NCBI GenBank assembly: GCA_963739395.1
Contig: CAVUAE010000001.1
Span: forward strand, 1,240,001 to 1,304,000
Source of the DNA: RBG-13-51-18 sp963739395
GTDB taxonomy: Bacteria; Chloroflexota; Dehalococcoidia; Dehalococcoidales; RBG-16-60-22
DNA: 64,000 bases
Reading direction: 5' to 3'
Shown in pieces: positions 41,122 to 49,983 of the stretch (position 1 is the stretch's first letter; the number at the start of each line of letters is the position of its first letter). The notes under the pieces were generated by a model. It was not told where the DNA came from. It saw nothing but the letters and a program-made list of their open reading frames with translations, and ran no database searches. The translations under genes and the position numbers were made by a program.

Positions 41122-42921
41122 TTACGACCAAAGCTCTGACGCTACGTCTTCCAATCCTAATTCTAATAACTTTTTACGACTCGGCTTGGCGGTTACTTTA
41201 TCCCAGTCCAGCCCTGTAAGCGCCTGGTCCACCTGTCCTTCGAGGTCGGCGGTTACGCCTGCCAGTGGACCCTCCGTCTGTGGCGGCTTGCCGATTATTC
41301 TTCCATGCACTTTGCGTTTTAGCGGATTATCACCCTCGCGTAGAGTGAAAACGTGCCGCATCACGCCAATACGCTCGCCACATTTAAGTATTTCCGCCTC
41401 ACTCCTGTCCCAGCCGGTGACGACTTTCAGGAAGTCCGTGGCGTATTTACCACCGCTAAACATGGTGTTGACATGCAGGCATAAACCAGCGGCGTTAATA
41501 ACTAGCCAGGGCCAGTGGGTAGGTCCAAATCCTCCTACGTGCTTACCCGGCGCGGCGTCCATTACATATTTAGCAGATGTCGGCGTGCCTTTGAAGCCTG
41601 GAAAGTCGAACTTTGGGTCATGGAGTCCCAACTCCTGACCGCCGATATGCACGGCGAATTCCTCGGCGCCTTTACCGATTCTCTCCGCTGCTCTTTTTAC
41701 TCCATCGGCTAATACGTCACCAAAACCCTCGCGTTTCACCAGTTTTTCGGTCATGGCGACCATCGCCTGGTGATTGCCCCATCTTAAGTCGATGCCGTCG
41801 GTATCTTTTTTTGTAATGATGCCATGTGCATAACACTCCATAGCGAAGGCGATAGTAGTACCGGTGGAAATAGTATCGGTGCCGTAATAGTTGCATAAAT
41901 GATTTGCCATGGTAATAGCTTCGGCATTGGTATTGAGGCACATCGCGCCGAAAGCCGCGGCGGTTTCGTATTCTGGTCGCTTGACGCCAGCGGGATATTT
42001 GTATTCGCCAGGTCCTTCTTTCATAGTGCCCCGGCAGGCAATCGGACAGCGCCAGCAGCCGTTCCGCTGCACCACGCGGTCATTAAAATGTTCTTTACTC
42101 AAGCCGGATGCATCGGGAATCTCTATTACGCCCACGCCGCCCCAGTTTTTCACCGGCGTATCACCGCTATGCGCTGAAGCATCGGTATGCGAGCAGGTGC
42201 CGAAGTTATGCAGTCCGTTACGGGCGGGGGTTTCCATGATTTTGGGGAGGTACTCTTTTCTTAAAGCATTAGTAGCTTCAACATCGGCGATATTAACCTT
42301 ACCCTCCCCCTTAACCACCACCGCTTTCAGCTTTTTCGAGCCCATCACTGCCCCTAGACCCGAACGCCCCGCTGCCGACCCTTTATGCGTGATGATGCAG
42401 GAAATGAGGGAAAGTTTTTCGCCCGCAGGTCCAATACTCATCACTTTGGCGGTTCTGTCATGGACGGATTGCAGAGTGTCTTCGGTTTCATAAGTGCTCT
42501 TGCCCCAGAGATGGCTAGCGTCTTTCAATTCGGCTTTGCCGTTATCGATGAAAAGATAGACCGGTCTCGGGGCAATACCGGTAAAAAATATACCGTCAAA
42601 GCCAGCAAACTTGAGGTGGGGTCCAAAGTCCGCCCCACAGTTAGCGTCCCCCCATCCCCCTGTAAGTGGTGATTTGGCTACAACGACGTAGCGACATCCC
42701 AAAGGAGTCGGCGTACCGGTTAAGGGTCCGGTGATGATACCCAGTGTATTTTCTGGTCCCAGTGGGTCTACGCCACCCTTTTGTCGACTGTATAAAATTC
42801 GGGCGCCTATGCCATAGCCCCCGACAAAATCCCGGTAGAAATTCTCTTCTGGTGTTTCTACTTTTATGGTGCCATCAGCCAGATTTACGAAGAGAAGTTT
42901 ACCGATATATCCTCTGGCCAT
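41122..42921 (-). CDS. Aldehyde:ferredoxin oxidoreductase (tungsten-pterin family)
   Basis: 599 residues from ATG at 42921 (AAGGAG 5 bases upstream; the preceding TTG is rejected). AOR features: GGYGIGARILYSRQ, GGWGDANCGADFGPHLKFAG, the [4Fe-4S] motif CWRCPIACRG, and the fourth Cys in NAAGLCLHVN. It oxidises aldehydes to acids with ferredoxin, or works in reverse, using a W- or Mo-bispterin. Converges with marR, 8 bases apart. Confidence 0.93.
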   Translation of the reverse strand: MARGYIGKLLFVNLADGTIKVETPEENFYRDFVGGYGIGARILYSRQKGGVDPLGPENTLGIITGPLTGTPTPLGCRYVVVAKSPLTGGWGDANCGADFGPHLKFAGFDGIFFTGIAPRPVYLFIDNGKAELKDASHLWGKSTYETEDTLQSVHDRTAKVMSIGPAGEKLSLISCIITHKGSAAGRSGLGAVMGSKKLKAVVVKGEGKVNIADVEATNALRKEYLPKIMETPARNGLHNFGTCSHTDASAHSGDTPVKNWGGVGVIEIPDASGLSKEHFNDRVVQRNGCWRCPIACRGTMKEGPGEYKYPAGVKRPEYETAAAFGAMCLNTNAEAITMANHLCNYYGTDTISTGTTIAFAMECYAHGIITKKDTDGIDLRWGNHQAMVAMTEKLVKREGFGDVLADGVKRAAERIGKGAEEFAVHIGGQELGLHDPKFDFPGFKGTPTSAKYVMDAAPGKHVGGFGPTHWPWLVINAAGLCLHVNTMFSGGKYATDFLKVVTGWDRSEAEILKCGERIGVMRHVFTLREGDNPLKRKVHGRIIGKPPQTEGPLAGVTADLEGQVDQALTGLDWDKVTAKPSRKKLLELGLEDVASELWS

Positions 42922-43071
42922 CAATACTCCTTAACTTAAAGAAATACCTGATGCTCTTATTATACACTACAACATTGATAGCAGTATGGTAAAACTTGTA
43001 TCCTAGCTTGACGCTGGTATAAAGCTCGGTTTAAGATTAACTTTAGTTGCTTTCCATGTGGGGTTAAGAAT

Positions 43072-43800
43072 ATGTCCAAGAATCTCGTCACCTTTTCTAA
43101 AAACGCTTATATCGCCAGCATAACCTTAAACCGTCCGGTGATAAACCAGGCGATGGCGCAAGAGCTGGTGGATTTCTGCGAGCAAATCAAAGGCGATAAT
43201 GATATCTACGTCGTTACGCTAACAGGTTCAGGCGGAGTATTTTGTGGGGGTGGTGAGGGGGAAATTAAAAAGGCATATCGTCCCGCCGCCGTTATCGCCG
43301 CTATCGAGCAGCCGGTTATCGCTGCTATTAACGGGGACGCTTTGGGGTTGGGACTAGAAGTTGCCTTAAGCTGCGATATTCGTTTTGCCTCGAATAAAGC
43401 GCGCTTTGCTATACCGCAGGTCGCTAAAGGTTATATTCCCACCGATGGCGGAACCCAGCGTTTGTCACGTATTATTGGACGCGGTAAAGCTTTAGAGCTA
43501 CTCTTGACCGCCGAGACCATTACTGCGGCCGAGGCTTTAGAAATTGGCTTGGTGAGTAAAATCGTTCCTCCCAGTACTTTACGAGGGGAGGTTCAAAAGC
43601 TAGCTGAAACCATCGCTGCTAAAGGTCCCATCGCTTTAAGGTATCTCAAGGAAGCGGTGCTCAAAGGCATGGACATGACGCTGGAGCAGGGTTTGAGTCT
43701 GGAAGCCGACCTTTATTTTCTTTTGCATACCACCTCCGACCGTGCAGAGGGTATTAAATCTTTCCTGGAAAAAAGAACACCGAAATATAAAGGCAAATGA
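43072..43800 (+). CDS. Crotonase-family protein with one altered catalytic Glu
   Basis: 242 residues. VINQAMAQELVDFCEQIKGD, SGGVFCGGGEGEI (oxyanion loop), INGDALGLGLEVALSCDIRF, GYIPTDGGTQRLSRIIG. The first catalytic Glu of enoyl-CoA hydratases is kept (LEVAL), but the second is Gln (FAIPQVAKG). It is probably not a plain hydratase; isomerase or decarboxylase action is possible. Followed by a second crotonase gene. Confidence 0.88.
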   Translation: MSKNLVTFSKNAYIASITLNRPVINQAMAQELVDFCEQIKGDNDIYVVTLTGSGGVFCGGGEGEIKKAYRPAAVIAAIEQPVIAAINGDALGLGLEVALSCDIRFASNKARFAIPQVAKGYIPTDGGTQRLSRIIGRGKALELLLTAETITAAEALEIGLVSKIVPPSTLRGEVQKLAETIAAKGPIALRYLKEAVLKGMDMTLEQGLSLEADLYFLLHTTSDRAEGIKSFLEKRTPKYKGK

Positions 43801-43808
43801 CATTTATT

Positions 43809-43850
43809 GTCATCCTGACCCCGAGCTTGTCGAGGGGGAAGGATCTCGTC
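43809..43850. repeat. Dispersed repeat, GTCATCCTGA...GGATCTCGTCA form
   Basis: GTCATCCTGACCCCGAGCTT then GTCGAGGGGGAAGGATCTCG: arms CCCCGAGC/TTGTCGAGGGG pair. This layout is a variant of the GTCATTCTGA family. A related fragment (CTTGTCCTGAGCGAAGCCGA) is at 54342-54361. Confidence 0.6.
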
Positions 43851-43897
43851 AGCGGTAGTAAAATCTTGAATAGCCGGATGAATATGAAAGAACTGTG

Positions 43898-44620
43898 ATG
43901 AATTTTGAAGTTATTATCTATGAAAAAAAGGACGGTATAGCCTATATCACCCTTAATCGTCCCCAAGCTCTAAACGCTTATAACATCAAAATGCGCGACG
44001 AGCTTTATGAGGTACTCGGCGCTATAAAAGAAGACACCGAGGTTGAAGTTGTCATTCTTAAAGGTGCTGGCAACAAAGCCTTTTGCGCTGGCGCTGACCT
44101 GACGGAGTTTTTAACTGCCCCTCCCCCTATTTTTGCCCGCCAGGCGCGATTTGAACGGGATGTATGGGGTCGTTTCTTAAGCGTCGAGCAGCCGGTTATT
44201 GCTGCCCTGCACGGCTATGTGCTTGGCTCCGGTATCGAGATGTCTCTTTGTTGCGACATCCGCCTCGCCTCTGATGACGCACGTTTCGGTTTACCAGAGC
44301 CGGGACTGGGCATTATTCCAGCCGCAGGGGGTAGCCAGACTTTGTCCCGTACCATTGGCAGTGGTGCCGCTTTGGAAATTCTCATGAGCGGACGCTGGAT
44401 TGACGCTCAAGAAGCGCTGAAACTTAAGCTGGTCAATCGTGTCCTACCCCGCCCCGACCTTCTACCCATCGCGGAAAAACTGGCACGGAAAATAAAGTCA
44501 TATCCTCAATCAGCAGTGCGTGCTGTTAAACAAGCGGTCTGGCGCGGCTTGGACCTACCGTTAAATGAAGGATTAAAACTTGAAGCGAGACTCGGCAAGC
44601 AATTGGAGTTAATTAAGTAG
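43898..44620 (+). CDS. Enoyl-CoA hydratase/isomerase family protein
   Basis: 240 residues from ATG at 43898 (a GTG precedes it directly). LNRPQALNAYNIKMRDELYE, GNKAFCAGADLTEF, LHGYVLGSGIEMSLCCDIRL, RFGLPEPGLGIIPAAGG. Both catalytic Glu positions (IEMSL, LPEPG) are kept, so hydratase chemistry is possible. Paralogue of the gene before it; together with the SDRs they could carry out beta-oxidation steps. Confidence 0.9.
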   Translation: MNFEVIIYEKKDGIAYITLNRPQALNAYNIKMRDELYEVLGAIKEDTEVEVVILKGAGNKAFCAGADLTEFLTAPPPIFARQARFERDVWGRFLSVEQPVIAALHGYVLGSGIEMSLCCDIRLASDDARFGLPEPGLGIIPAAGGSQTLSRTIGSGAALEILMSGRWIDAQEALKLKLVNRVLPRPDLLPIAEKLARKIKSYPQSAVRAVKQAVWRGLDLPLNEGLKLEARLGKQLELIK

Positions 44621-44625
44621 ATTTT

Positions 44626-45135
44626 ATGTCGGTTCTCTCAAGTAAGGATATACGCCGTTTACTTAAGCTTAAGCCCCCGCTTATCGAGGGGTGGATAAAA
44701 TTGGATGAGCAGGTGCAGGCTAACGGATTCGACCTTACCCTGCGCGAGGTCGCTGAAATAAAGTCGGCGGGGACGATAGCTCAAGCCAACAGTCAACGAG
44801 TCCTTTCCGACCTCGCACCGCTATCTTTTGATAATCAAGAATTTCTCAACCTTGCCACCGGCGTTTATATGGTCACTTATAACGAAATCGTTCACTTGCC
44901 CAAGAACATCATGGCTTTAGGACGTCCCCGCTCCTCTCTTCTCCGCTGTGGGGTTGGTGTGGGGACAGCCGTTTGGGACGCTGGTTATGAAGGGCGCTCC
45001 CAGTCTCTATTGGTAGTTCACAATCCAAAAGGTTTCCGCGTACAGCAAAACGCCCGCATCACGCAGCTTATCTTTATGGAGCTTACTGGAGAATCCGAGG
45101 GATATAACGGCGTTTATCAGCGCGAGAATATCTAG
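44626..45135 (+). CDS. dut: dUTPase / dCTP deaminase family protein
   Basis: 169 residues. It aligns with the DCD/archaeal-type dUTPase group: QANGFDLTLREV, LGRPRSSLLRCGVGVGTAVW, DAGYEGRSQSLL (catalytic Asp region), and RITQLIFMEL. It cleaves dUTP to dUMP, or deaminates dCTP; the Asp-rich GTAVWDAGYEG favours dUTPase. The gap to the crotonase gene is 5 bases. Confidence 0.82.
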   Translation: MSVLSSKDIRRLLKLKPPLIEGWIKLDEQVQANGFDLTLREVAEIKSAGTIAQANSQRVLSDLAPLSFDNQEFLNLATGVYMVTYNEIVHLPKNIMALGRPRSSLLRCGVGVGTAVWDAGYEGRSQSLLVVHNPKGFRVQQNARITQLIFMELTGESEGYNGVYQRENI

Positions 45136-45956
45136 ATTTTAACACCCGTTAATATCATCTTATGGCTTTTTTCATCCAATCGAGTTAAATCCCATCCGCC
45201 ATAAATACCGGTCACTTGAAATCCATTTTCCTTTAACAGTGTTTTGATTTCTTCCGGAGAATAGATTCGTTTGAACATGATAAATTCATCAACCTTATTG
45301 GTATCTTTTTTGAAATTAATGTCGCAGCACACTTCTATAGAAGTGTCTCTGTAAAAATAAACCTCCTGTAAGATAATTCCGCCTGGGTATTGAGACCAAT
45401 GAGTGGCATATATGCCGTGTCGATTATTAAAGGGTTTATTGTCTAAATCGAGGAATAGTCCGCCGCCGGGCTTTAATGCTTGATGAGTCTTTTTTAAGAC
45501 TAAAGGTGTTTTCTCCGGAGCTATCAGGGAAAAGGAGTTATCAATAACCATGACGTTATTAAAAATACTGCTGCCTGATATTTCCGTAGCATGTTTGTTT
45601 TTAAAAGTAATGTTAAGCTTCTTTTCTGCGGCAAACCTCTTGGCGGCGTTGATGAGACCGGGAGAAATGTCTATACCTGTAACGGTAAGGTCGTGCTTTT
45701 CCGCGAATACCAGTGAGTGCCGCCCATAGCCGCAACATAAATCCAACAGGGTTTCGCCACGCTTGAAGTTCAGTAGCTGTGCGATGACCCTGGTCTGCTT
45801 TTCTGTGTCATGTTCATCCTGCCAGCCAGTAAAAGATGGGTCGTTCGCCCAGGTATTGAAAGAATCTGACGTGTAACCGGTATCATCCCACGTAATAGGT
45901 ATGTCTTTTGCTGGCACGCGTTTTTTAAGGTATTCAAAGATATAGCTGGAGTTCAT
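45132..45956 (-). CDS. Class I SAM-dependent methyltransferase
   Basis: 274 residues from ATG at 45956, which has GGTGG 8 bases upstream. SAM motif I LLDLCCGYGRHSLVFAEKHD, then TGIDISPGLINAA, NVMVIDNSFSLI (motif II) and LKPGGGLFLDLDN (motif III). Small-molecule type. The substrate is unknown. Its end overlaps the dut end by 4 bases tail to tail. Confidence 0.85.
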   Translation of the reverse strand: MNSSYIFEYLKKRVPAKDIPITWDDTGYTSDSFNTWANDPSFTGWQDEHDTEKQTRVIAQLLNFKRGETLLDLCCGYGRHSLVFAEKHDLTVTGIDISPGLINAAKRFAAEKKLNITFKNKHATEISGSSIFNNVMVIDNSFSLIAPEKTPLVLKKTHQALKPGGGLFLDLDNKPFNNRHGIYATHWSQYPGGIILQEVYFYRDTSIEVCCDINFKKDTNKVDEFIMFKRIYSPEEIKTLLKENGFQVTGIYGGWDLTRLDEKSHKMILTGVKI

Positions 45957-46021
45957 TAATCGTTCCACCTTTTCTCTTAAGAGAATCATAACATAGGGAG
46001 GGGTGAGATTAAATAAGCAAT

Positions 46022-46885
46022 TTAAATTGCCCCGTCACCCAATTCCCCCACCTCCCCCACCTCTACCGTCCCCATCAATATCGGTTTCTGGTGGCAGTCG
46101 CTGCCGCCGGTCATTAAAAGGTTATGCTTACGGCAAAACTCTAAGTAATGGTCCGTGGTGGCTTTGTCATGACGGGAATGCCAGCACTCTATCCCGTCGA
46201 TGTATTCCAGCATTTGTTTTTGGATAATGTTAGTTTGTTCGCTTAAATCTTTGGTTATGCTGATAAGCGATGTCCCGTTGGGGTCGTTGGGATGGGCGAG
46301 GACGATTTTGCCTCCAGCGCCTCTTATCAATACCGCCGCTTCTTCTAAAGTTAGCGCATATTTCGGCACGTCGCATTTTACTAAGTATTTATCGAAAGCC
46401 TCCTGGCGACTGGCAACGACTCCTTTTTTTACCAAATAGTCCGCGATATGCGGTCGGCTTAACACGCCGTCCACGCTTTCTTGTATCTTTTGTAAGTCCA
46501 GGGCGGTAAAGAGGGGTAGTTTTTCCTTCTTGAACTCATTGTTCAGGTTAGCGATAATCTGGCGCGCTCTTTTCTCGCGGTGGTTTCTGACTAAACGCAG
46601 CTTTTCGTTGAGAGCTTGATTAAGGTGGTCGTATCCATATCCAAGAAAATCTAGCGAGACGGGCTTGTTGTTATAAGGGAAGGTTACATTAAGTTCCACG
46701 CCGGTGACATACTTGATTTTATAAGAGGCCGCTAGCTCGATAGCTTTTCCTTGGTGCTCGACATTATCATGGTCGGTAATCGAGATAAAATCAATATTCC
46801 GTCTTTTAGCTTCGGCGAATACTTCGTCGATAGGCAGCGCTCCATCCGAGCCGGTTTTGGTATGGATGTGCAGGTCTATTTTCAT
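46022..46885 (-). CDS. PHP-domain phosphoesterase (paralogue)
   Basis: 287 residues. DLHIHTKTGSDGALPIDEVF, SITDHDNVEHQGKAIEL, GVELNVTFP, KIVLAHPNDPN, GGSDCHQKP: the full PHP metal set. Related to the product of 23216-24049 but clearly diverged. Likely acts on nucleotides or short RNA. It ends in a short Gly/Val/Glu tail. Neighbours are a small kinase and a GNAT enzyme. Confidence 0.87.
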   Translation of the reverse strand: MKIDLHIHTKTGSDGALPIDEVFAEAKRRNIDFISITDHDNVEHQGKAIELAASYKIKYVTGVELNVTFPYNNKPVSLDFLGYGYDHLNQALNEKLRLVRNHREKRARQIIANLNNEFKKEKLPLFTALDLQKIQESVDGVLSRPHIADYLVKKGVVASRQEAFDKYLVKCDVPKYALTLEEAAVLIRGAGGKIVLAHPNDPNGTSLISITKDLSEQTNIIQKQMLEYIDGIECWHSRHDKATTDHYLEFCRKHNLLMTGGSDCHQKPILMGTVEVGEVGELGDGAI

Positions 46886-46890
46886 GGGTT

Positions 46891-47493
46891 TTATTTCTTC
46901 TCATATTTAGTGATGTACCAGTCTTCCGGCGGGTCTTTAGCCGTATCAACGACCAGGTGAATTAGTTTTAGTCCGGGATTTGCTTTCTTCAAAACATCCA
47001 AATCGACGGCTTCGAATTTCTTTTTATTGTTTAGATAAGCTTCCTCGGTCAGGGCGTTGGACACATAGTTTTCCTTTTCCCGCTCTAGTATCCGCTTGAT
47101 TGAAACCTCTTGCGGGCAATCCGTTTGGAGGATAATAAAAGGGACATTATTTTTAGCGGCGATGGCGGCTGCCTGCTGCCTTAAAGCTTGGGTTACGAAA
47201 GTGGCGTCGAGGATGACGTTTTTATTGCTTTTAAAAGCCTCATCCGCCTGCTCGAACATCACGTCGTAAACCTGCGTTCGCTTTTTCATGTCGCCGGCAA
47301 CCTTGTTATCGAAGATATCCTGGTTTTTTAATACCTCCAGCCGGATGATATCCGTTCTTAAAAGCTTACCGCCCTTAATTTTCTGCACTTCCTCGGTAGT
47401 TTCCGTTTTCCATGTCCCAGGTAGCCCGCAGGCGATAAGTAAAAAGCCATTCTTTAGTTCGTTTTTGATGAATTTTTTAAAAGGTTCCCGCAT
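46891..47493 (-). CDS. P-loop kinase (AAA_33 type) with unusual Walker A
   Basis: 200 residues. N-terminal P-loop LIACGLPGTWKTETTEEV, where the Gly before Lys of the usual GxxGxGK(S/T) is Trp. Then LLRTDIIRLEVL, NVILDATFVTQALRQQAAA and ISIKRILEREKE lid region, as in the kinase half of bifunctional aminoglycoside-phosphotransferase/ATP-binding proteins. The partner half is at 48533-49537. AGGAGG precedes ATG. Confidence 0.78.
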   Translation of the reverse strand: MREPFKKFIKNELKNGFLLIACGLPGTWKTETTEEVQKIKGGKLLRTDIIRLEVLKNQDIFDNKVAGDMKKRTQVYDVMFEQADEAFKSNKNVILDATFVTQALRQQAAAIAAKNNVPFIILQTDCPQEVSIKRILEREKENYVSNALTEEAYLNNKKKFEAVDLDVLKKANPGLKLIHLVVDTAKDPPEDWYITKYEKK

Positions 47494-47514
47494 GGTTGCC
47501 CTCCTGACTTGGGA

Positions 47515-47997
47515 CTACAATACCATCTCCAGTTCAATTTCATCCCTGATTTCAATGCCGTCGTTGCCGGTTAACGGAATTTCCGGTTTTATGCGTCGCG
47601 ATTCTTCGAGGGCATTACGGTGCACGGCTACCAATTTTAAGCCATACTTTTGATAAAATCGTAAAGCCGCTATGTTATCGTTAGTAGTTATCAGCCAGAC
47701 TCGCTGGCAAAACGCGGCAACCGCTATATTTTTTACGGCGGTTAGTAAAGCCTGGCCGATACCTCTTTTTTCAGCGAGGCTATTCATCGTGATGATTTCG
47801 CATTGCTTGTCAACGATATTATAAGTCACCAGACCCACCGGTTTTTCTTCCAGCATAGCGACAAAGCCGGGGAGTTTATCCGCATAGTGTATTTTCCCGC
47901 GCGTCACTATCTTCGGTCCCGCCCACTGTTCTTGCAGTAGAGTAGTCACCCATTCTCTATCGCTTATTTTTAGAGGCCTGATTTGAAAATTTTTCAT
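47515..47997 (-). CDS. GNAT-family N-acetyltransferase
   Basis: 160 residues. Acetyl-CoA loop in EIITMNSLAEKRGIGQALLT, then VWLITTNDNIAALRFYQKYG and the C-terminal strand. Substrate unknown. It lies 21 bases from the kinase gene, in the same transcript. Confidence 0.85.
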   Translation of the reverse strand: MKNFQIRPLKISDREWVTTLLQEQWAGPKIVTRGKIHYADKLPGFVAMLEEKPVGLVTYNIVDKQCEIITMNSLAEKRGIGQALLTAVKNIAVAAFCQRVWLITTNDNIAALRFYQKYGLKLVAVHRNALEESRRIKPEIPLTGNDGIEIRDEIELEMVL

Positions 47998-48000
47998 CGA

Positions 48001-48531
48001 TTAAAAATAACCTCCGCTTGGTTTTGGCAGAGCTTGATACTCTGGTTTTGATTCGATAATACTTTTAATGAGGTTAATCAGTTCCATAAGTTTCTGCCCC
48101 GGCGTATCTAGGTTAACATATTTAGCGTGCCAGAGTAGCTCTTTGGTCTTGCCGTCGTACTCCACATTGAAAAAGTAAGAAGGATAAGGTGCTACTTCGG
48201 TTTTTGTTTCATTATCGGCTACATGGCCGGAAAACTTATCCGGGTAGTTAAAAAAATCTATTTCCACCATCTTCTGGTAGATAGAGTCCATCTCTGCCGG
48301 AGTTAAAACCATGTTTATAGTAACGGCTGGGTCCAGTATCATATCCCTGGTGTACGTCCCTTTAAAAGTATCCAGAGTATTACCCCCGCTGACGCCATAC
48401 TTGAAAACGAAGTTAAAGCTGGCGTTTGAAGAAGTAATATTGCCTGTTTGTTGTGCCGTAGCTGTATTCGTGCAACTGACGACGAAGCAACATAGTACTA
48501 ATATACCTAATAATATTAGTATTTTTTTCAT
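48001..48531 (-). CDS. Lipoprotein of unknown function
   Basis: 176 residues from ATG at 48531, directly after GAGGG in the end of the previous gene. Leader MKKILILLGILVLCCF with lipobox VVSC, then a beta-rich domain (FNFVFKYGVSGGNTLDTFKG, PAEMDSIYQKMVEIDFFNYP). The pattern is reminiscent of DUF6438-like secreted proteins, but that is not secure. It is embedded between two enzyme genes. Confidence 0.7.
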   Translation of the reverse strand: MKKILILLGILVLCCFVVSCTNTATAQQTGNITSSNASFNFVFKYGVSGGNTLDTFKGTYTRDMILDPAVTINMVLTPAEMDSIYQKMVEIDFFNYPDKFSGHVADNETKTEVAPYPSYFFNVEYDGKTKELLWHAKYVNLDTPGQKLMELINLIKSIIESKPEYQALPKPSGGYF

Positions 48532-48532
48532 C

Positions 48533-49537
48533 TTATCCCTCGATATAAGACTCCGCCAGTTTAAAGTAACTCCGGGCATTGGCGACTATATTCTCCTTCT
48601 CACTCGTAGAGATAAACTTATCATCGTACTGTAGGCAGCCAATCTTCCCCCGTACATAAGCCCGGTAGCATTTGAAAAACCTTAATAACTTTAATAACTC
48701 TTTATCCCCACTTTTTTTAACATATTCGTCAATAAAAGTATTGGATAGTTCTTGGTGTCCGTAATGGTCCAAATCCATAGCCAGGAAGGCGATATCCGCC
48801 GCTATATCAGAATATCTTATACGGTCGATGAACTCAATGCAGTCATAAATGCAGATGCCTTTATAGAAGCAAATGTGTGCTGCATGCAGGTCGCCGTGGC
48901 CGTCCCGCACTTTGCCTTCCGCCATACGCTTAAGAAATAGGGGGCGGTTGGTCTTGATAAAGTCCTCGGTATAGGTTTTGATATGCTGATAGGTCTCGGG
49001 TGAGATGATGACGCCGAAGTATTTTTCCGTCTGGGCGAAGTTCTCCGAGGTGTTTTTTATAACAGCGTCAATGCCGCCAAGTTGTGTGATTTCCTCATTC
49101 GTGACGGCTTTTTTATGAAAGGCAACGAGAATGTCTGCCACTTTTTTAACCATCTGCATGTTCACTTTATTTTGCTTGAGAAGCACGTCCATCATATCTT
49201 CCTGTGGCAGGCGACGCATCTTAACAGCGTACTCTTGAGCCTCCCCTTTACCCCCGATAACGAAGTCTTTTTCTTTAGTTATCGGCACTACACCGAGATA
49301 GATATCTTTGGAAAGTCGTTTATTGAGTTCCACTTCTTTTTGACAAAAATATAATCGTTTTTCCAGTGTGGTGTAATCCAGGAAGCCCATATCCACCGGC
49401 TTTTTGATTTTGTAGACGTAATCCCCGGCGAGCAGAACGTAAGATATCTGCGTCTGTATTAACTCGACCTTAGGTGTCCTGTTGGGGTAAGCTTTCGAGT
49501 CGAGCAGACCTTGAATTAGCTCGGGCAGTTCCGCCAT
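48533..49537 (-). CDS. Aminoglycoside phosphotransferase-like kinase
   Basis: 334 residues from ATG at 49537 (AGAGGTG upstream; the GTG 12 bases earlier lies inside that site). TQISYVLLAGDYVYKIKKPV (nucleotide-binding Lys), DGHGDLHAAHICF (Brenner-type HGDLH catalytic loop), DCIEFIDRIRYSDIAADIAF (DxD metal site). It is the phosphotransferase half of proteins often fused to an AAA_33 kinase. Substrate unknown; not evidence of drug resistance. Confidence 0.82.
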   Translation of the reverse strand: MAELPELIQGLLDSKAYPNRTPKVELIQTQISYVLLAGDYVYKIKKPVDMGFLDYTTLEKRLYFCQKEVELNKRLSKDIYLGVVPITKEKDFVIGGKGEAQEYAVKMRRLPQEDMMDVLLKQNKVNMQMVKKVADILVAFHKKAVTNEEITQLGGIDAVIKNTSENFAQTEKYFGVIISPETYQHIKTYTEDFIKTNRPLFLKRMAEGKVRDGHGDLHAAHICFYKGICIYDCIEFIDRIRYSDIAADIAFLAMDLDHYGHQELSNTFIDEYVKKSGDKELLKLLRFFKCYRAYVRGKIGCLQYDDKFISTSEKENIVANARSYFKLAESYIEG

Positions 49538-49655
49538 TTTAAGCTTCACCTCTTCTGAATATAACGGGGATTACACTTGTGGGGTTACGCGATAAATGTA
49601 ATGATACACCAGCCTGTTTTTCTTGCATTATTAATAAAAAACAGAGTCGGGTGTA

Positions 49656-49751
49656 CTATTTAGCAGCCTTAGCTTGTGCTTGCAGCTTTGCCTTAAGCTG
49701 CTTTTTAGCTTTCAGGTGCTTATGCCAGGCGTTTCTTCTCGTTTTGTTCAT
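49656..49751 (-). CDS. 31-residue basic microprotein
   Basis: ATG at 49751 to TAG at 49656: begins MNKTRRNAWHKHLKAKKQLK and ends with Ala/Lys/Gln repeats. Ten Lys/Arg-rich positions, no acidic residue, helical throughout. It resembles tiny ribosome- or RNA-bound proteins. There is no Shine-Dalgarno, but TATATT lies 7 bases before the ATG, as for a leaderless mRNA. Function unknown. Confidence 0.5.
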   Translation of the reverse strand: MNKTRRNAWHKHLKAKKQLKAKLQAQAKAAK

Positions 49752-49771
49752 CTATAATAATATAGCTTAAA

Positions 49772-49981
49772 TCAGCATTTCCCGCCACTCCCCTTGACCC
49801 AATCTGCAAACCCCGTAAAAGAGCGGTCGTAGGTTCTTTCTATTTCCGGCGGAAAAACACAGGCTGGTAGCTCTTTGTTTTCCAGGTGATAGCTGATGCA
49901 CTCGCAGCACTTGCCTTTGCGCGAACAAGGCTCGTAAGTGCAGTTGCACTTAGCTTGATTAGCTTTAATATTGCATTCCAT
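49772..49981 (-). CDS. Cys-rich small protein (DUF6485-like)
   Basis: 69 residues with nine Cys, eight of them in the N-terminal two thirds: NQAKCNCTYEPCSRKGKCCE, CISYHLENKELPACVFPPE. This is the DUF6485 pattern of small Cys-rich proteins common in anaerobes, probably binding zinc or an Fe-S cluster. It follows the MetE-like gene by 2 bases, hinting at a role in corrinoid or methyl metabolism. Confidence 0.8.
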   Translation of the reverse strand: MECNIKANQAKCNCTYEPCSRKGKCCECISYHLENKELPACVFPPEIERTYDRSFTGFADWVKGSGGKC

Positions 49982-49983
49982 CG

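Noticed and set aside
48533..49537. Aminoglycoside resistance gene
   Set aside because: The fold is shared with many kinases; this subgroup occurs in ordinary chromosomes, and no resistance context is seen.
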